Of a stretch of 64,000 bases of DNA, positions 21,536 through 31,966 are shown in pieces. The stretch is from contig CP012820.1 in assembly GCA_001936135.1 (NCBI GenBank), forward strand, positions 558,001 to 622,000, given 5' to 3'. The position numbers and the translations under genes were made by a program. How positions within the stretch are numbered: position 1 is the first letter of the stretch; each line of letters opens with the position of its first letter. Below the pieces are notes generated by a model. It had not been told where the DNA came from, did not search any database, and saw only the letters and a list, made by a program, of their open reading frames with translations. The DNA comes from Saccharomycopsis fibuligera x Saccharomycopsis cf. fibuligera. Lineage: Eukaryota > Ascomycota > Saccharomycetes > Ascoideales > Saccharomycopsidaceae.

Positions 21536-24508
21536 TTATCCTTCTTTTTCCTTAGACAGGTCACCACTATGCTCAAGAAGTCCTTTGTTTTCCAACTCAG
21601 ACCATTTGTCACTATGCTCGCTGCCAAGAATCCACTGTTTTACAGTTTCTTTAGCATCCTTATTTTCTGTCCAGTTGTAAAGCTCTTTAATGACGTCGGC
21701 CTTTACTGGTAAACCGTTGAATTGCATCTCGTCAATGAGCGCTATAGCATCCTCGTATTTCCCATGGTAACAATTACTGATTACAAATTGTTTGTAGTTG
21801 TCTTCATTTGGAATATAATCAATGGCACTCAAATTGTTCCAAAATGCCTTCACATGGTTAATTGAGCCATAGGTGTAAGCCTTTAGCATGATGTTGATTG
21901 TGTCTGAGTTCACTGCATTTTTATTACTTGTTGGAATTGCAAGTAGTTGTTCAAACAAGTCTCTGGTCTTCATGAAATCTTGTAAGTTGGTGTATGCACT
22001 CAAAAGAGCATTATTTAACTGGATGTTAGTGTCAACTGATAAGTCCATCTTTAATAATGTGTGAAGCTCAATGATCCCCGTTTCATAGCACATTTCGCCG
22101 AAGGCTTGTAATAAGTAAACGTAATGACTTTCATTCGGCGGTGGCAAGCCAAACAATCTATTCATTTTTTTCATTTGTTGGAAAACCAACATTGCTGCAT
22201 CTGGTCGTTCCAATTCATTGAATTTACGAAGCACTGGCAAATATGATTCAAATGGTACATTGATGAAACATCGATGAATAGTGCCGTACACTACCCATGC
22301 AACCTCGCTATTATTAGTCTCAAGGAAAAATTGATATAATGTGTTGAAAATCTTGTGCGAATAGTCATTACCCAAGTCGACTTTTCTCGCATTTAAAGAC
22401 ACATTTTCCAAGTTAAAAATATCTTCCTCATTCACTTTGCCAAAATATTTTGAAGTGGTGCTATCTTCACTAGAAATAAACTCTTTATCCAAAAGCTCAA
22501 TAGCATCTCCCACATAATCAAACTGCAAAAACTTTTTAAGAATGACACTAATAGTGTTGACATCTACTTCATCAATAAAGTTTTTGAGTTTACTAAAAAA
22601 CCGAAATGCGTCGTTGAGCTGATCGTAATTTTCAGCCTTACTGAATAAAAATTGAACTAGCTTGTATAATATACCCCCGTTGTCTAAGTTTAGCTGGGTG
22701 GTCCATTGAACACCGCCATTAAGGCTCATTTGATAGTAGTTCTTTGCATCAACCGGGCTTTCCGCATCTATTCCCTTCTGAATTAAAATGGTGTACGAAG
22801 CAGCGTCAGGAGTCACATCCCACTTGGTGGTGAAATAATCAATCAAGCTATCTATATAATTAGCAGATTTTCCTGAAAGCGAACTTGCTTGCAACAATTG
22901 GTTTAAAGTAGTCACATTAATAAAGCTTTTATCAGTCTCTGCCAAGTCGTTAATGGACAAACTTATAATCATTTCGCCATCTATTTCCTTTACTTCTTGT
23001 TCTTCTGGCTCTTTTGACATTTCGTATTTTGAGACTTTATCAATTACTTCAATTAGGCCATTATTATTTGCAAAATCATCTCCAAATGATTTAAATACTT
23101 TCCAAGCAAGAATCTTATCCCAGGCATTTTTGGTTAATTTGTCATCTTCGGGATTTTGAATTCTGTACAAAGCCACTAATTCTTCATTTATCAAATAACT
23201 GTCTTTATTGGACATTGAAGCATCAAATATAATAATGAATGACTTCTCGTCCAATGTAAAACTAGTATCTTTACCAGTAAACACGCTGTTTTTTAAATAG
23301 TCAGCCACTTTACCTAAAACCAGTGGCACTTCTTGCCCCAAGTTACTTTCCTGTAATTCTTGTAGCAAACGAATATTTATCTGGACATTGCTGTATTTCA
23401 AAATTTCAGCCACAAACTGAGATAAAATCTGGCTTTCATTTAAACCGTCTATAAATTTTTCATTTGAAGCATTATCTCTTAGCTGTGTGTTATAAGCTTT
23501 CAAGAATATTTCAAACCATTCATGTGCCACTCCAGCTCCATTAAGTTCATCGTCTTGCGATTGTAATAGCGTGAAAAGGTGGAAAATAAAATAAGAGTCT
23601 TCGACTTTCAAACTACTCAAATCACTAATGGACTCGGTAAGCAAAAATTTTTTTAAATACTCCACGTCGCCATTATTACTATGCTCCGCTAGTTGAAGAA
23701 AAAATTTCACATTTTCCAAAGACTGGGGGTAAAATTTCTGATGCAACAAGAACTGATTAAAGTAAAGGCAAATGAGTGCTGAAAGTTTCACATCTCTTGT
23801 AAATTCCCGTACACTTATAAAAAGTTCTGGAATAATTAATCTAGCGGCCTTACTCTTATAAATGTCGAGTTTCGTTGCTCGTATGTTTTTCGATATCCAT
23901 TGAAAAATATTGAAAAGACTATCATTATTAAAAATTTCGTTAAGTTTTACTGGTTCGTCTCGCAGTACTTGCTTAGTAGTTCTATGCACCTGCGTAGCAT
24001 ACTTGATCCAATTTAAGAATTGCAATAAATACTCTATTAGCTGTGGTTGTACTTGCTCTGTTTCATTCACGCTGGTCAAGTTTATAAGTCTGTTAACCAA
24101 CCTACTCACTTCTTCATATTTGAGCACTTTGTCATTCCTGAGATACTTGTTAAGTTCAATGACAACATCTTGCTGTTCGTGAGAAAGCCCATCAAGTACA
24201 CTTTCCGGGACGTCTTTCTTTCCGTCTGTGGCTGTCGATAAGTCCAAGAATTCAATTTTGCTTGTTCCGTTTTTGCTACTCTGACTGGCTTTTTTGCTGG
24301 TCGGCTTTTTCGTTTTCGTGAATAAATGTCTCTTCTGGTCAATATGGGCTGATGATGAGGGTAATAGATGCTGTTTTCGTTGTTTTAGTAAAAGATTTAA
24401 TTCCCGAGAACTGGATATTGTCAAACTTTGTTGGGTACGCATTAGTGAAGCGCCACTGGTTAACTGGCTACGAAAGCCTCCAGACCTTAGCACTCTAGCA
24501 AGTGACAT
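21536..24508 (-). CDS. probable mitochondrial PPR-repeat RNA-binding protein
   Basis: Predicted protein of 990 residues. The open frame runs a few codons further upstream, but the first real ATG is at 24508. The N-terminus (MSLARVLRSGGFR, then many Arg/Ser/Lys and no acidic residues for ~30 positions) looks like a mitochondrial targeting sequence. The C-terminal third has helical-pair repeats of pentatricopeptide type, for example around NNALLSAYTNLQDFMKTRDL, TINIMLKAYTYGS and EDAIALIDEMQFNG. Proteins like this act in mitochondrial mRNA maturation or translation (yeast examples are Pet309, Ccm1, Aep3 and Rmd9). I cannot say which ortholog this is, since PPR proteins diverge fast. The middle region shows no motif I recognise. 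Confidence 0.7.
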   Translation of the reverse strand: MSLARVLRSGGFRSQLTSGASLMRTQQSLTISSSRELNLLLKQRKQHLLPSSSAHIDQKRHLFTKTKKPTSKKASQSSKNGTSKIEFLDLSTATDGKKDVPESVLDGLSHEQQDVVIELNKYLRNDKVLKYEEVSRLVNRLINLTSVNETEQVQPQLIEYLLQFLNWIKYATQVHRTTKQVLRDEPVKLNEIFNNDSLFNIFQWISKNIRATKLDIYKSKAARLIIPELFISVREFTRDVKLSALICLYFNQFLLHQKFYPQSLENVKFFLQLAEHSNNGDVEYLKKFLLTESISDLSSLKVEDSYFIFHLFTLLQSQDDELNGAGVAHEWFEIFLKAYNTQLRDNASNEKFIDGLNESQILSQFVAEILKYSNVQINIRLLQELQESNLGQEVPLVLGKVADYLKNSVFTGKDTSFTLDEKSFIIIFDASMSNKDSYLINEELVALYRIQNPEDDKLTKNAWDKILAWKVFKSFGDDFANNNGLIEVIDKVSKYEMSKEPEEQEVKEIDGEMIISLSINDLAETDKSFINVTTLNQLLQASSLSGKSANYIDSLIDYFTTKWDVTPDAASYTILIQKGIDAESPVDAKNYYQMSLNGGVQWTTQLNLDNGGILYKLVQFLFSKAENYDQLNDAFRFFSKLKNFIDEVDVNTISVILKKFLQFDYVGDAIELLDKEFISSEDSTTSKYFGKVNEEDIFNLENVSLNARKVDLGNDYSHKIFNTLYQFFLETNNSEVAWVVYGTIHRCFINVPFESYLPVLRKFNELERPDAAMLVFQQMKKMNRLFGLPPPNESHYVYLLQAFGEMCYETGIIELHTLLKMDLSVDTNIQLNNALLSAYTNLQDFMKTRDLFEQLLAIPTSNKNAVNSDTINIMLKAYTYGSINHVKAFWNNLSAIDYIPNEDNYKQFVISNCYHGKYEDAIALIDEMQFNGLPVKADVIKELYNWTENKDAKETVKQWILGSEHSDKWSELENKGLLEHSGDLSKEKEG

Positions 24509-24652
24509 TATTTTCCTCAACTGTAGTGGGTTTTTCGATAAGTGTTAAATGGGTATATATCTGACATACAATGTATAGTAACTTTTTCAAAGCTTGGCCT
24601 TATATGAGCCTTGCGCTTACTATAATTTACGCTGTAATTGGCGGGACAGATG

Positions 24653-24701
<49 letters not shown>

Positions 24702-24942
24702 TTATATATATCTTGTGATACGTGCATTCCCTTGCATACATTTTATGTAACATGCATGAGTGATTTGACTGGTGGACCGTAAAATACCTACTTGTTAAAA
24801 TAAAAGCATCTATACGAAATATGCAGCACGATATAGATAGCGCTAAAACCCCTTCAACAGTATTCCTTTGGAGCGTATTCTGTTGTTTTTTTGTTAGTAT
24901 CAGTAGAATTAAATATTCAACTATCTTGATTGTAAAATAGCA
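24509..24942. other. intergenic region between PPR-like gene and LIG4
   Basis: Upstream region of the PPR-like gene and 3' region of LIG4, both on the minus strand. It holds a 36-base A run (24653-24688) running into (TA)n. No gene was seen. Confidence 0.55.
24653..24700. repeat. poly(A)36 tract joined to (TA)n
   Basis: Thirty-six A in a row at 24653-24688, then alternating TA for about 12 bases. It lies about 145 bases upstream of the PPR-like gene, which reads it as poly(T). Confidence 0.85.
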
Positions 24943-27900
24943 CTAATACTTACCTTCCGCAGGCACTAGGGAGTCTTGCGTAGTTGAATCATAAATGAAT
25001 TTTTCGTTAACTATTCTCGGTATCTTTGTCTTAACATCTCCCTCTTGAATCACAATCTTTTGAGACAATATTTTACGAATTTTTTGTATCAAACCTCTAA
25101 GCAGATCGAAATATGCTTCGCACGCAGCATTCACAATCGCATGGTTGTTTTCCTTAGTTTCGTACTCATGGTTAAGGAAATTTGGCACAACAATTAAACT
25201 AGCATTGCTATATGAATTCAGTATTCTACCGCCATTTTCTCTTATCACTATCATCAACTTATTAAGTTCCCAGTCCTTAGCAAAGAGCTTCAGTTTCAAG
25301 AACCCTAAAGCATAATCCTCTTTGGTACTCTGACTCAAATCACTACCATTTAATCCCAAAATGTCGAATAAACTGACAACATAGATCTTCATCCCAGAAA
25401 ATACCCTTTCAGAATTCACCTCCAAACCTTTAACTGACCTCAACTCTTGGTTGAAAAGATTTTCTATTTTGAGCCTTTTTTTGGGCCGTCTCATAGACTC
25501 CAGCACCATTAAAAGTTTTTTTTCGTCTATATCTGTAGTGAAACTGTCACCATATTGATCTACTCTCAACTTTGCTAAAGCACCCACATTATAAGATACT
25601 TCAAAACAGTGTTTGGGTTCAAGAGGCAAAATTGCACGAGAATCGATACAATCATATATCCAACTCGGGTGAATTATATCATAGCCTTTTTTATGAATTA
25701 AGTCAACTTTTCGGGTTCTCCGCTGACTTATGGGAACTAGCTTTTGATATTTTGTCAAATAAATTTGCTCGTTATTTGTAACCTTGCCGCCAAAAGTCCA
25801 TACGTCCTTCTGAATTTCTCGGATTTCTGCTCGCTTTTTAGGACCACGATAGTCACTTAGAATATAAAACACGTAATTCTCAAATAGGTCAAATTTAGCT
25901 TCAACTTGAAACATGTATTCGTTTGGTTTCCTTACTCCACTAATTCTGTTTTTAGTCTTCCCTTCTATGTGATGTGAACTCTGTTTCTTAGTGGATTCAT
26001 TACCGTGGCCATATCTATGTTTCATAGACAAATACTCTTCCAAACTTAATGCAGATCTCCAATCTTTATCTTCTCTAATAGATTTCATATAACCAGATAG
26101 TAACGTTGATTCTACCTTATACTTCTTACCGTAAGGCCCAAACTCAATATCTCTTGCCTTTATTTCTAAGATAACAGAGTCTGATGGATCAATCCACTCT
26201 AAGGGCCTTTTTTCCGCAAACTGCAACAAAGTTGATGGAGGTGGATCTTTTTCGAAATTTCTCCATTTCCCGAAAGTAAGTGATTCAATTTTTTGATAAT
26301 CTGAAACAGAAATTCCGTTGGCGATACCACAAAACGAATAAAAAACGTTGACATTGTTTTTTATTTTCGTAGGCTTTCCAACTCTGAGGCCACATATATA
26401 TGTTGTTTTTTTGCTTGGGACCTTGCCAATGATGCAAAGATCTATATTGGACCCAAATTCCTGCAAATACTCTGGCTTAACTTTAATCCAGGAATCATCT
26501 CTTTCCCCGATCCTGTATTTACGTCTCTTATCCTTCACTATAATCCCTTCTGAGTTTGTTTCTATGGCTGCTTGTAAAGAATTTTTTATATCGTCCTCTG
26601 TCGCGCCATCTGACGAATGGATGAGCTCAATATAATTAGGTTTTGGAGTAATTAGCTGCTTGAGCAAACTTTTTCTCTTAAACAACGGCTGATCACAAAT
26701 TAACTTGTCGTTGATTAATAAAATGTCAAATATCACAAATAACGGTCTAAAGGCTTCGGATTCAAACATGGTTTCCACATTTGTAGATTTCAATGTTCCT
26801 AGAGGCAATATCACATTTCTCTTTACATCATAACTAAGAACTTCTCCGTCTACTACTAACTTCTTAATCGCCTTCCATCTTTTAGGATCAATAATATCTT
26901 TAAAGTGAGGTGCTATTGAACCATGGCTAAAATCATTACCATAAACATTCGAATAATCAGTAGCTCTTCTGCTATAAAACTTGAACTGAAATTCGCCATC
27001 TTTTTCATCGCTACTTTCTATGTGCACTTGTAACCTTTCCCCGTCAAGCTTTTCTTCAATAAAGAAATTATTTTTAAATTTCTTTACAATATGTGCATAT
27101 GAACTCTTTGGCTGAGAAGCTAACTGAGGCGCAAATGGGTGCATAATCTGAATGGATAAATCCTTCTCGTTCAAACGGAAGGTAGGATCAGATAATCTTT
27201 GACAAAGAATTTCCAAATTGGTAACCACAGAAAAATAGCTAGAAGCATCAGGGTGCCATGCTTTCAAGAGTGCGCTTTCTGAATGACCAATTATACGTGA
27301 TTTAAGGATAATTAAAATGATGTATTTAATTTCATCGTGATTCATATTCGTAAACATTTCTGAAAGTAATTTCTTCTGCTCCCCGGCAGATTTGGAGCGG
27401 TTATAGTCTAATTTGTCTAAAAACTTATCAATTTGCTCAATGCTATATTTCCCACCAACAACATTCACTTGGCGTCCAGAAATGATTTCTGCCATCATCA
27501 GTGCTAGTCTATGACTTTTACTATATTTGCTGTTTGCATCGGTATATAACTCTCCATTGAACAAACGCTTGTACTCATCAGTGCTTTTACTTATTCCATA
27601 TATCGAGCAAATCATACTGCTCAAAGTTATTTCTTTGATATGATAAGAGCGCAACTTGTCACGATCTGCCAAAATCATTCGCAAGACCATGTAAAAGGGT
27701 AACTTGACATTGTTTCTCCAATTAGTGACGAATTCATTAATAATAAGCCTACGCCTCTCTGTCACTGACATTCTACCAAAATCACTAAAGTCATCATTAT
27801 TGTTTCGCCGTACTGATGTAACTCTTAATAGAAAATCCACAAGCTCCTGATACTTGTATGTATTGCCGTTCTGTACGACAGCAAGTACGTCGGGCGATGA

Positions 27901-27954
27901 TTGGTTCTTGACAGAGCCCTTGATCTCACTGGTTATAATTGGATTTTGAGACAT
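24943..27954 (-). CDS. LIG4: DNA ligase IV
   Basis: ATP-dependent DNA ligase of 1003 residues for non-homologous end joining, working with Lif1/XRCC4. The adenylation motif I is KLDGER with the active-site lysine at K302. Other nucleotidyltransferase motifs are visible (LVVDGEVLSYD, EGIIVKDKRRKYRIGERDDSWIKVKPEY). Two C-terminal BRCT domains follow the catalytic core: one near 690-780 (YVFYILSDYRGPKKRAEIREIQ...WTFGG...HPSWIYDCID), the other near 840-950. Tandem BRCTs after the ligase core distinguish ligase IV from Cdc9. The start is the first ATG in frame, and the gene diverges from TSR3. Confidence 0.95.
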   Translation of the reverse strand: MSQNPIITSEIKGSVKNQSSPDVLAVVQNGNTYKYQELVDFLLRVTSVRRNNNDDFSDFGRMSVTERRRLIINEFVTNWRNNVKLPFYMVLRMILADRDKLRSYHIKEITLSSMICSIYGISKSTDEYKRLFNGELYTDANSKYSKSHRLALMMAEIISGRQVNVVGGKYSIEQIDKFLDKLDYNRSKSAGEQKKLLSEMFTNMNHDEIKYIILIILKSRIIGHSESALLKAWHPDASSYFSVVTNLEILCQRLSDPTFRLNEKDLSIQIMHPFAPQLASQPKSSYAHIVKKFKNNFFIEEKLDGERLQVHIESSDEKDGEFQFKFYSRRATDYSNVYGNDFSHGSIAPHFKDIIDPKRWKAIKKLVVDGEVLSYDVKRNVILPLGTLKSTNVETMFESEAFRPLFVIFDILLINDKLICDQPLFKRKSLLKQLITPKPNYIELIHSSDGATEDDIKNSLQAAIETNSEGIIVKDKRRKYRIGERDDSWIKVKPEYLQEFGSNIDLCIIGKVPSKKTTYICGLRVGKPTKIKNNVNVFYSFCGIANGISVSDYQKIESLTFGKWRNFEKDPPPSTLLQFAEKRPLEWIDPSDSVILEIKARDIEFGPYGKKYKVESTLLSGYMKSIREDKDWRSALSLEEYLSMKHRYGHGNESTKKQSSHHIEGKTKNRISGVRKPNEYMFQVEAKFDLFENYVFYILSDYRGPKKRAEIREIQKDVWTFGGKVTNNEQIYLTKYQKLVPISQRRTRKVDLIHKKGYDIIHPSWIYDCIDSRAILPLEPKHCFEVSYNVGALAKLRVDQYGDSFTTDIDEKKLLMVLESMRRPKKRLKIENLFNQELRSVKGLEVNSERVFSGMKIYVVSLFDILGLNGSDLSQSTKEDYALGFLKLKLFAKDWELNKLMIVIRENGGRILNSYSNASLIVVPNFLNHEYETKENNHAIVNAACEAYFDLLRGLIQKIRKILSQKIVIQEGDVKTKIPRIVNEKFIYDSTTQDSLVPAEGKY

Positions 27955-28266
27955 GGCCGATGTGCGACATGTTTTTCCGAATTATCCTATATTTCTCGAT
28001 AATTTCAGCTACTTTTGCTAGAGCAAACAAACCCTTGAAGTTTTTTTTCGAGGCGTGGTATGCCATGAAGCCACTCATCATGTTTATCTGGAACTCATCA
28101 CTTCTCCATGTATGTTTTGGTTTATGTTATGGGCACTGGTCCCATCTTCCACCATGGCTCATAATCCATGATGCATGCTAATATACAGAAAAATTTTAGT
28201 TTTCTGGATATACAGTAATAGAGCTACAAAATGAAACACTGAAAGACATATTCAAAAGATTCAAAA
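27955..28266. promoter_or_regulatory. divergent promoter LIG4/TSR3 with RRPE-like element
   Basis: A 312-base bidirectional promoter. GAAAAATTTT at 28188-28197, 70 bases before the TSR3 ATG, matches the ribosomal RNA processing element (RRPE) of ribosome-biogenesis genes. CTCATC cores near 28073 and 28094 resemble part of the PAC element. The motifs are seen; the function is inferred from TSR3's role. Confidence 0.5.
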
Positions 28267-29196
28267 ATGGGTAAAGGAAAGAACAAGGACAGAGACGACT
28301 TCAGAGGCTCTAAGGGTAGTGGCAAAAGTTCGAATGCCAAAAACAGCAATGGACACAACTCTAGGAAACATCATCATCACCATGCAAGTGCTGTCAACGC
28401 TACCAGGTTCCCTACAAAACTAGCAATGTGGGATTTTAATCACTGTGATCCAAAGAGATGCAGCGGTAAAAAGCTTGAAAGATTAGGCTTGATACGGGAT
28501 TTGCGCGTTGGCCAAAAATTCAATGGTATAATAGTAACGCCTAATGGGAAAGGTGTAGTGTGTCCAAACGATAGAGAGATTGCAGAAGAGCAAGGTGCTG
28601 CGGTCGTTGAATGTTCTTGGGCACGTCTTGATGAGATTCCTTTTGGCAAAATTAGTGGCAGACATGAAAGATTACTACCATATTTGATTGCTGCGAATCC
28701 GGTGAATTACGGAAAGCCGTGGAGATTAAATTGTGTGGAGGCCTTAGCTGCATGTTTTGCTATTGTGGGGCATGAGGATTGGGCTCTTGAGTTATTGGAG
28801 AATTTTTCTTGGGGCCCCACATTTTTGGATATTAATGCAGAGTTGATACAAATCTATCAGCAGTGTACCGATTCAGATAGTGTGAAAAAAGCTGAGGAAG
28901 CTTGGTTAGATAAGCTAGACAAAGAGCACGAAGAAAGAAAGTTACGTAAACAAACTGATGATGTGTGGCTTGTGGGAAATACAAATAGAGGTTTGCCTCC
29001 TAGTGATAGTGAAGAATACGAAGACGAAGATGAAGAAAATGAAATTGAAGAGGAGAGGGAAGAAGGTGCTAAAGATAAAGATGTAAAAGGTGAAATAGTG
29101 GAAGAACTTGAAATAGAAACAAAGAGTAGTGATAATCAAGAATTAAAAGAGGTAGTGAACGAAGTTACAAATGGAGTGGACGCTCTTGGGATATAG
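28267..29196 (+). CDS. TSR3: 18S rRNA aminocarboxypropyltransferase Tsr3
   Basis: Protein of 309 residues. Tsr3 transfers the aminocarboxypropyl group from S-adenosylmethionine to the hypermodified pseudouridine of 18S rRNA during late 40S maturation. The conserved core spans roughly residues 45-215 (LAMWDFNHCDPKRCSGKKL; PNDREIAEEQGAAVVECSWA; RLLPYLIAANPVNYGKPWRL; EALAACFAIVGH). The N-terminus is basic with a His run. The C-terminal ~70 residues are Glu/Asp-rich and disordered, as in other yeasts. The start is the first ATG. An RRPE-like site 70 bases upstream fits ribosome-biogenesis regulation. Confidence 0.95.
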   Translation: MGKGKNKDRDDFRGSKGSGKSSNAKNSNGHNSRKHHHHHASAVNATRFPTKLAMWDFNHCDPKRCSGKKLERLGLIRDLRVGQKFNGIIVTPNGKGVVCPNDREIAEEQGAAVVECSWARLDEIPFGKISGRHERLLPYLIAANPVNYGKPWRLNCVEALAACFAIVGHEDWALELLENFSWGPTFLDINAELIQIYQQCTDSDSVKKAEEAWLDKLDKEHEERKLRKQTDDVWLVGNTNRGLPPSDSEEYEDEDEENEIEEEREEGAKDKDVKGEIVEELEIETKSSDNQELKEVVNEVTNGVDALGI

Positions 29197-30230
29197 AAAA
29201 GCTAATAAAGCTTTACTAGACACAGTCAACACACATAATATAGTTTCTATTAGTATATAATGTTACCCACCTTTAAACAACTCTGGAATAAGCAGGCTTC
29301 AACAGGGTTGCTTATTTGAACAGCATGCCTATTACACAAGAACTGCTTGTGTCGCGATATCAATTGTGAATTCAAAATTGGCGCAGTATTGTCAAATTTT
29401 GAGCAAGCTTGATGGTATTTTCTTGTCGGGACATGTTGTTAAGAATGCTTCAAATAAATAAATACCAATATTGTATTGGCAACAGGTCTAAGCCTTTGTT
29501 TACACATGTAGTAATAATCTTGACATTTTTGGTCACACCGTTATTTTGGAGTGGAAGTAAACACTCTCGTATTTTTGTGCTTAAGTAATTTACGAGATCC
29601 ATACTTTCAGTCACCGCTTTCCTTTTCTTTTTTCATATGCGAGAAACGTCGTGACTGCATATTAATTGAGCGCCTTATTTTCAATAATTTATAATTTTAA
29701 GTCATCGCTTAATTTGCAAGAATATCACAATCAAAAAAAAAAGTAGTGAGCATACATATGGTCAATTAATGCACATTACTAATCGAGCAATATCTGATAA
29801 TCAATTTGTTACCTTTGCTGCGCATCTGAGAAATGAAGGTATTTGCAGATAGTTACCACGAAAAGGTTTTTCAACCGCTACATGTGCCGTAAACGAATTA
29901 AAACACTTTATATTAATCAAACGAAAAAAAAAAAAAGAAGAAGAAAGAAGAAAATATACCATTGAGAATTCCTAAGAGAAAATGGTTCAATAGCCTAGAA
30001 AAATAGCAACAAAATTGGCTAAAAAAGAAGATGAATTAAAAACTGACATTAGAAAAAAGACAACGGTAATGAAACAAAGTAGGTAGTATTTACCAAATTT
30101 TGTGGTGAAATACGATATAAGCAAAACAAGAAAAAAAAAAGCATAAAGAAGATTTAAGATAGCTGTTGCAAAAGAGTAAAAAAAAATAGAAGCATGTTGT
30201 AATTCTATTGACCTATATCAATCGAGTTGC
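29197..30230. other. convergent intergenic region TSR3 / NPP1-family gene
   Basis: About 1 kb without an open frame of note. The right half (29920-30190) is strongly A-rich on the + strand with AAG-type runs, which is probably 3' sequence of the NPP1-family gene. No RNA gene was recognised. Confidence 0.5.
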
Positions 30231-31043
30231 TCATTTTTTGGAATCAGCGGAGCAAATAGAATCGTAAACTTCTGGTGGAGTAGAAGTGGCATGGCCCCAA
30301 TCTTTATAATTTTGCATGATGTCCCAAATTTTTTCCTTTTGGCTCACTTCGATCAACTCGTCTGGTGTGTTGAAGTACTTGTAATGATCATCTCTGTAAG
30401 CGAGGTCGGTCAACTCATCGTAAATTGAAATCGGAGAAGTGTGAGCGTCCGGATACATTGAATGCTTTGCCCAAGCAGTATAAATGGTAGGGTGGTCATT
30501 GTTTTTGCCCAAATTATCCAAATCATTCTCTTGAGAAGTTTTTAAATCTTCCCAGTTGTATTTTCCGTACCCGCTATGTTGAGATAATAATGCCGTATCT
30601 CTATGCCAATCTTTGTCGCCGTTAGTTGTGTTTCTTTTGTAAATAACAATGACTCTTTCCCAGTCATAACCGTGGCCAAAGAGCTCTGAATCTAAAAACT
30701 TGAAACCATCTTTTACAAAGAAAAGGCTATAATGAACTCTAATCTCATCTTCAGAACATTGTTTGGCGTTCCAATAGATTGGGAATGAAGTGTTCGCTTT
30801 TGGGCAAGTGTCACCAGCAGCTTCTGGCCAATCTTTTAATTCTGCTGGAGCAACAATTTTGTCACTGCTATTTGTTGCGTAGCCTGGCCAACAGGTATCA
30901 TGACCTTGCACTTGTGAAAGCATCCAGTAGGGTCTAGCCGCAAGTGCAAAGTCCCTAAGTGGGCTGCCGTCTTTAACGAGAGTGTCGGCCATGGTAATCT
31001 GAGTGCATGCCAAAAAGATTAGAGAAAAAATTTTGGTTTGCAT
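30231..31043 (-). CDS. secreted NPP1/NLP-family (necrosis-inducing-like) protein
   Basis: Protein of 270 residues with an N-terminal signal peptide (MQTKIFSLIFLACTQITMA). The body fits the NPP1 family (Nep1-like proteins): an early DTCWPGY block, a YSLFFVKDG block and the diagnostic heptapeptide region GHGYDWE at residues 123-129, followed by a hydrophobic VIVIY strand and HSGYGKYNWE. In cytolytic members the heptapeptide is GHRHDWE and binds a divalent cation. Here the first His, Asp and Glu remain, while Arg and the second His are Gly and Tyr. Membrane-damaging activity can therefore not be assumed. At least two N-glycosylation sequons are present (NSS, NTS). Family membership is well supported; a role in this yeast is unknown. 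It diverges from another secreted-protein gene 2 kb away. Confidence 0.8.
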   Translation of the reverse strand: MQTKIFSLIFLACTQITMADTLVKDGSPLRDFALAARPYWMLSQVQGHDTCWPGYATNSSDKIVAPAELKDWPEAAGDTCPKANTSFPIYWNAKQCSEDEIRVHYSLFFVKDGFKFLDSELFGHGYDWERVIVIYKRNTTNGDKDWHRDTALLSQHSGYGKYNWEDLKTSQENDLDNLGKNNDHPTIYTAWAKHSMYPDAHTSPISIYDELTDLAYRDDHYKYFNTPDELIEVSQKEKIWDIMQNYKDWGHATSTPPEVYDSICSADSKK

Positions 31044-31156
31044 TTCTCTTTTGCTTTGGAATGATTCTATGAATGTTGAACTAACTTATAGAGAAAAAAA
31101 TGTGGGACACTTTTCTTGTTTACAACGTTAATGAAATATTATGGCTTTTAGTCTAG

Positions 31157-31220
31157 AAAAAAATAAAAAAATAAAAAAATAAAAAAAAAAAAAAAATAAA
31201 AAAAAAAAAAAAAAAAAAAA
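31157..31220. repeat. A-rich tract with periodic T
   Basis: A 64-base stretch of A interrupted only by single T residues at intervals, ending in a pure run of 23 A. It lies about 115 bases upstream of the NPP1-family gene, which reads it as T-rich. Confidence 0.85.
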
Positions 31221-31833
31221 GATATACCATAACAGAAATATTAATCGAATATTTACTTCTTATATACCTTGACTTTTTATGAAGGTCATGATTTGAAGAG
31301 AATAGCTATGATAAGACATGGTGAGCATTGGAACAGCTATTCTCAGAAGCAACAAAGACAAACGTGGGCCGGCTGCCCTGCACCTCATATGCACGTATCA
31401 ACATCACGGCGCCTCACTTACCATGATTTACTAATAGTTCCTCACGTATGAAGCGGTGGTGAGTACAAGAATCCATTCCAGGATGAAATCACTAGTCACT
31501 CTAATTAAAGTAACTAGTGTAAATCCGTAAATTGGGTGGAAGCAAAAAAAAGAAGGGAGTAATTATGAAGACAACAAAGTCCCCGGAGTTTTGCGGAAAT
31601 GGAAAATTTTGGACAAGCTAATTGGCTCATCAATGAGTTCATATTTGAACAACCCCGCGGCACCTTTGTACCACATGAAACTCCACCATTTGGGCCACAT
31701 GTCATCGGGAATATTATTTAACGATCGCTTTTTCTGGAAATAATTGAGTTTGCCATCTGGCTTCTGCTATTGTTGTAAGATGTTTTATTTCATAAAACCC
31801 GTTCGATAAGTAAATAAAATAGCATTAGCTTTG

Positions 31834-31920
<87 letters not shown>

Positions 31921-31966
31921 TCTATTTCTACTTCTACTTCTACTTCTACTTCTACTTCTACTTCTA
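31834..31966. repeat. (TTA)n and (CTTCTA)n tandem arrays
   Basis: About 87 bases of TTA repeats (31834-31920) with one internal ACT variant pass directly into about seven units of CTTCTA (ending near 31966), then degenerate TTTTTA. The compound microsatellite lies in the divergent region between two secreted-protein genes and is probably variable in length. Confidence 0.9.
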
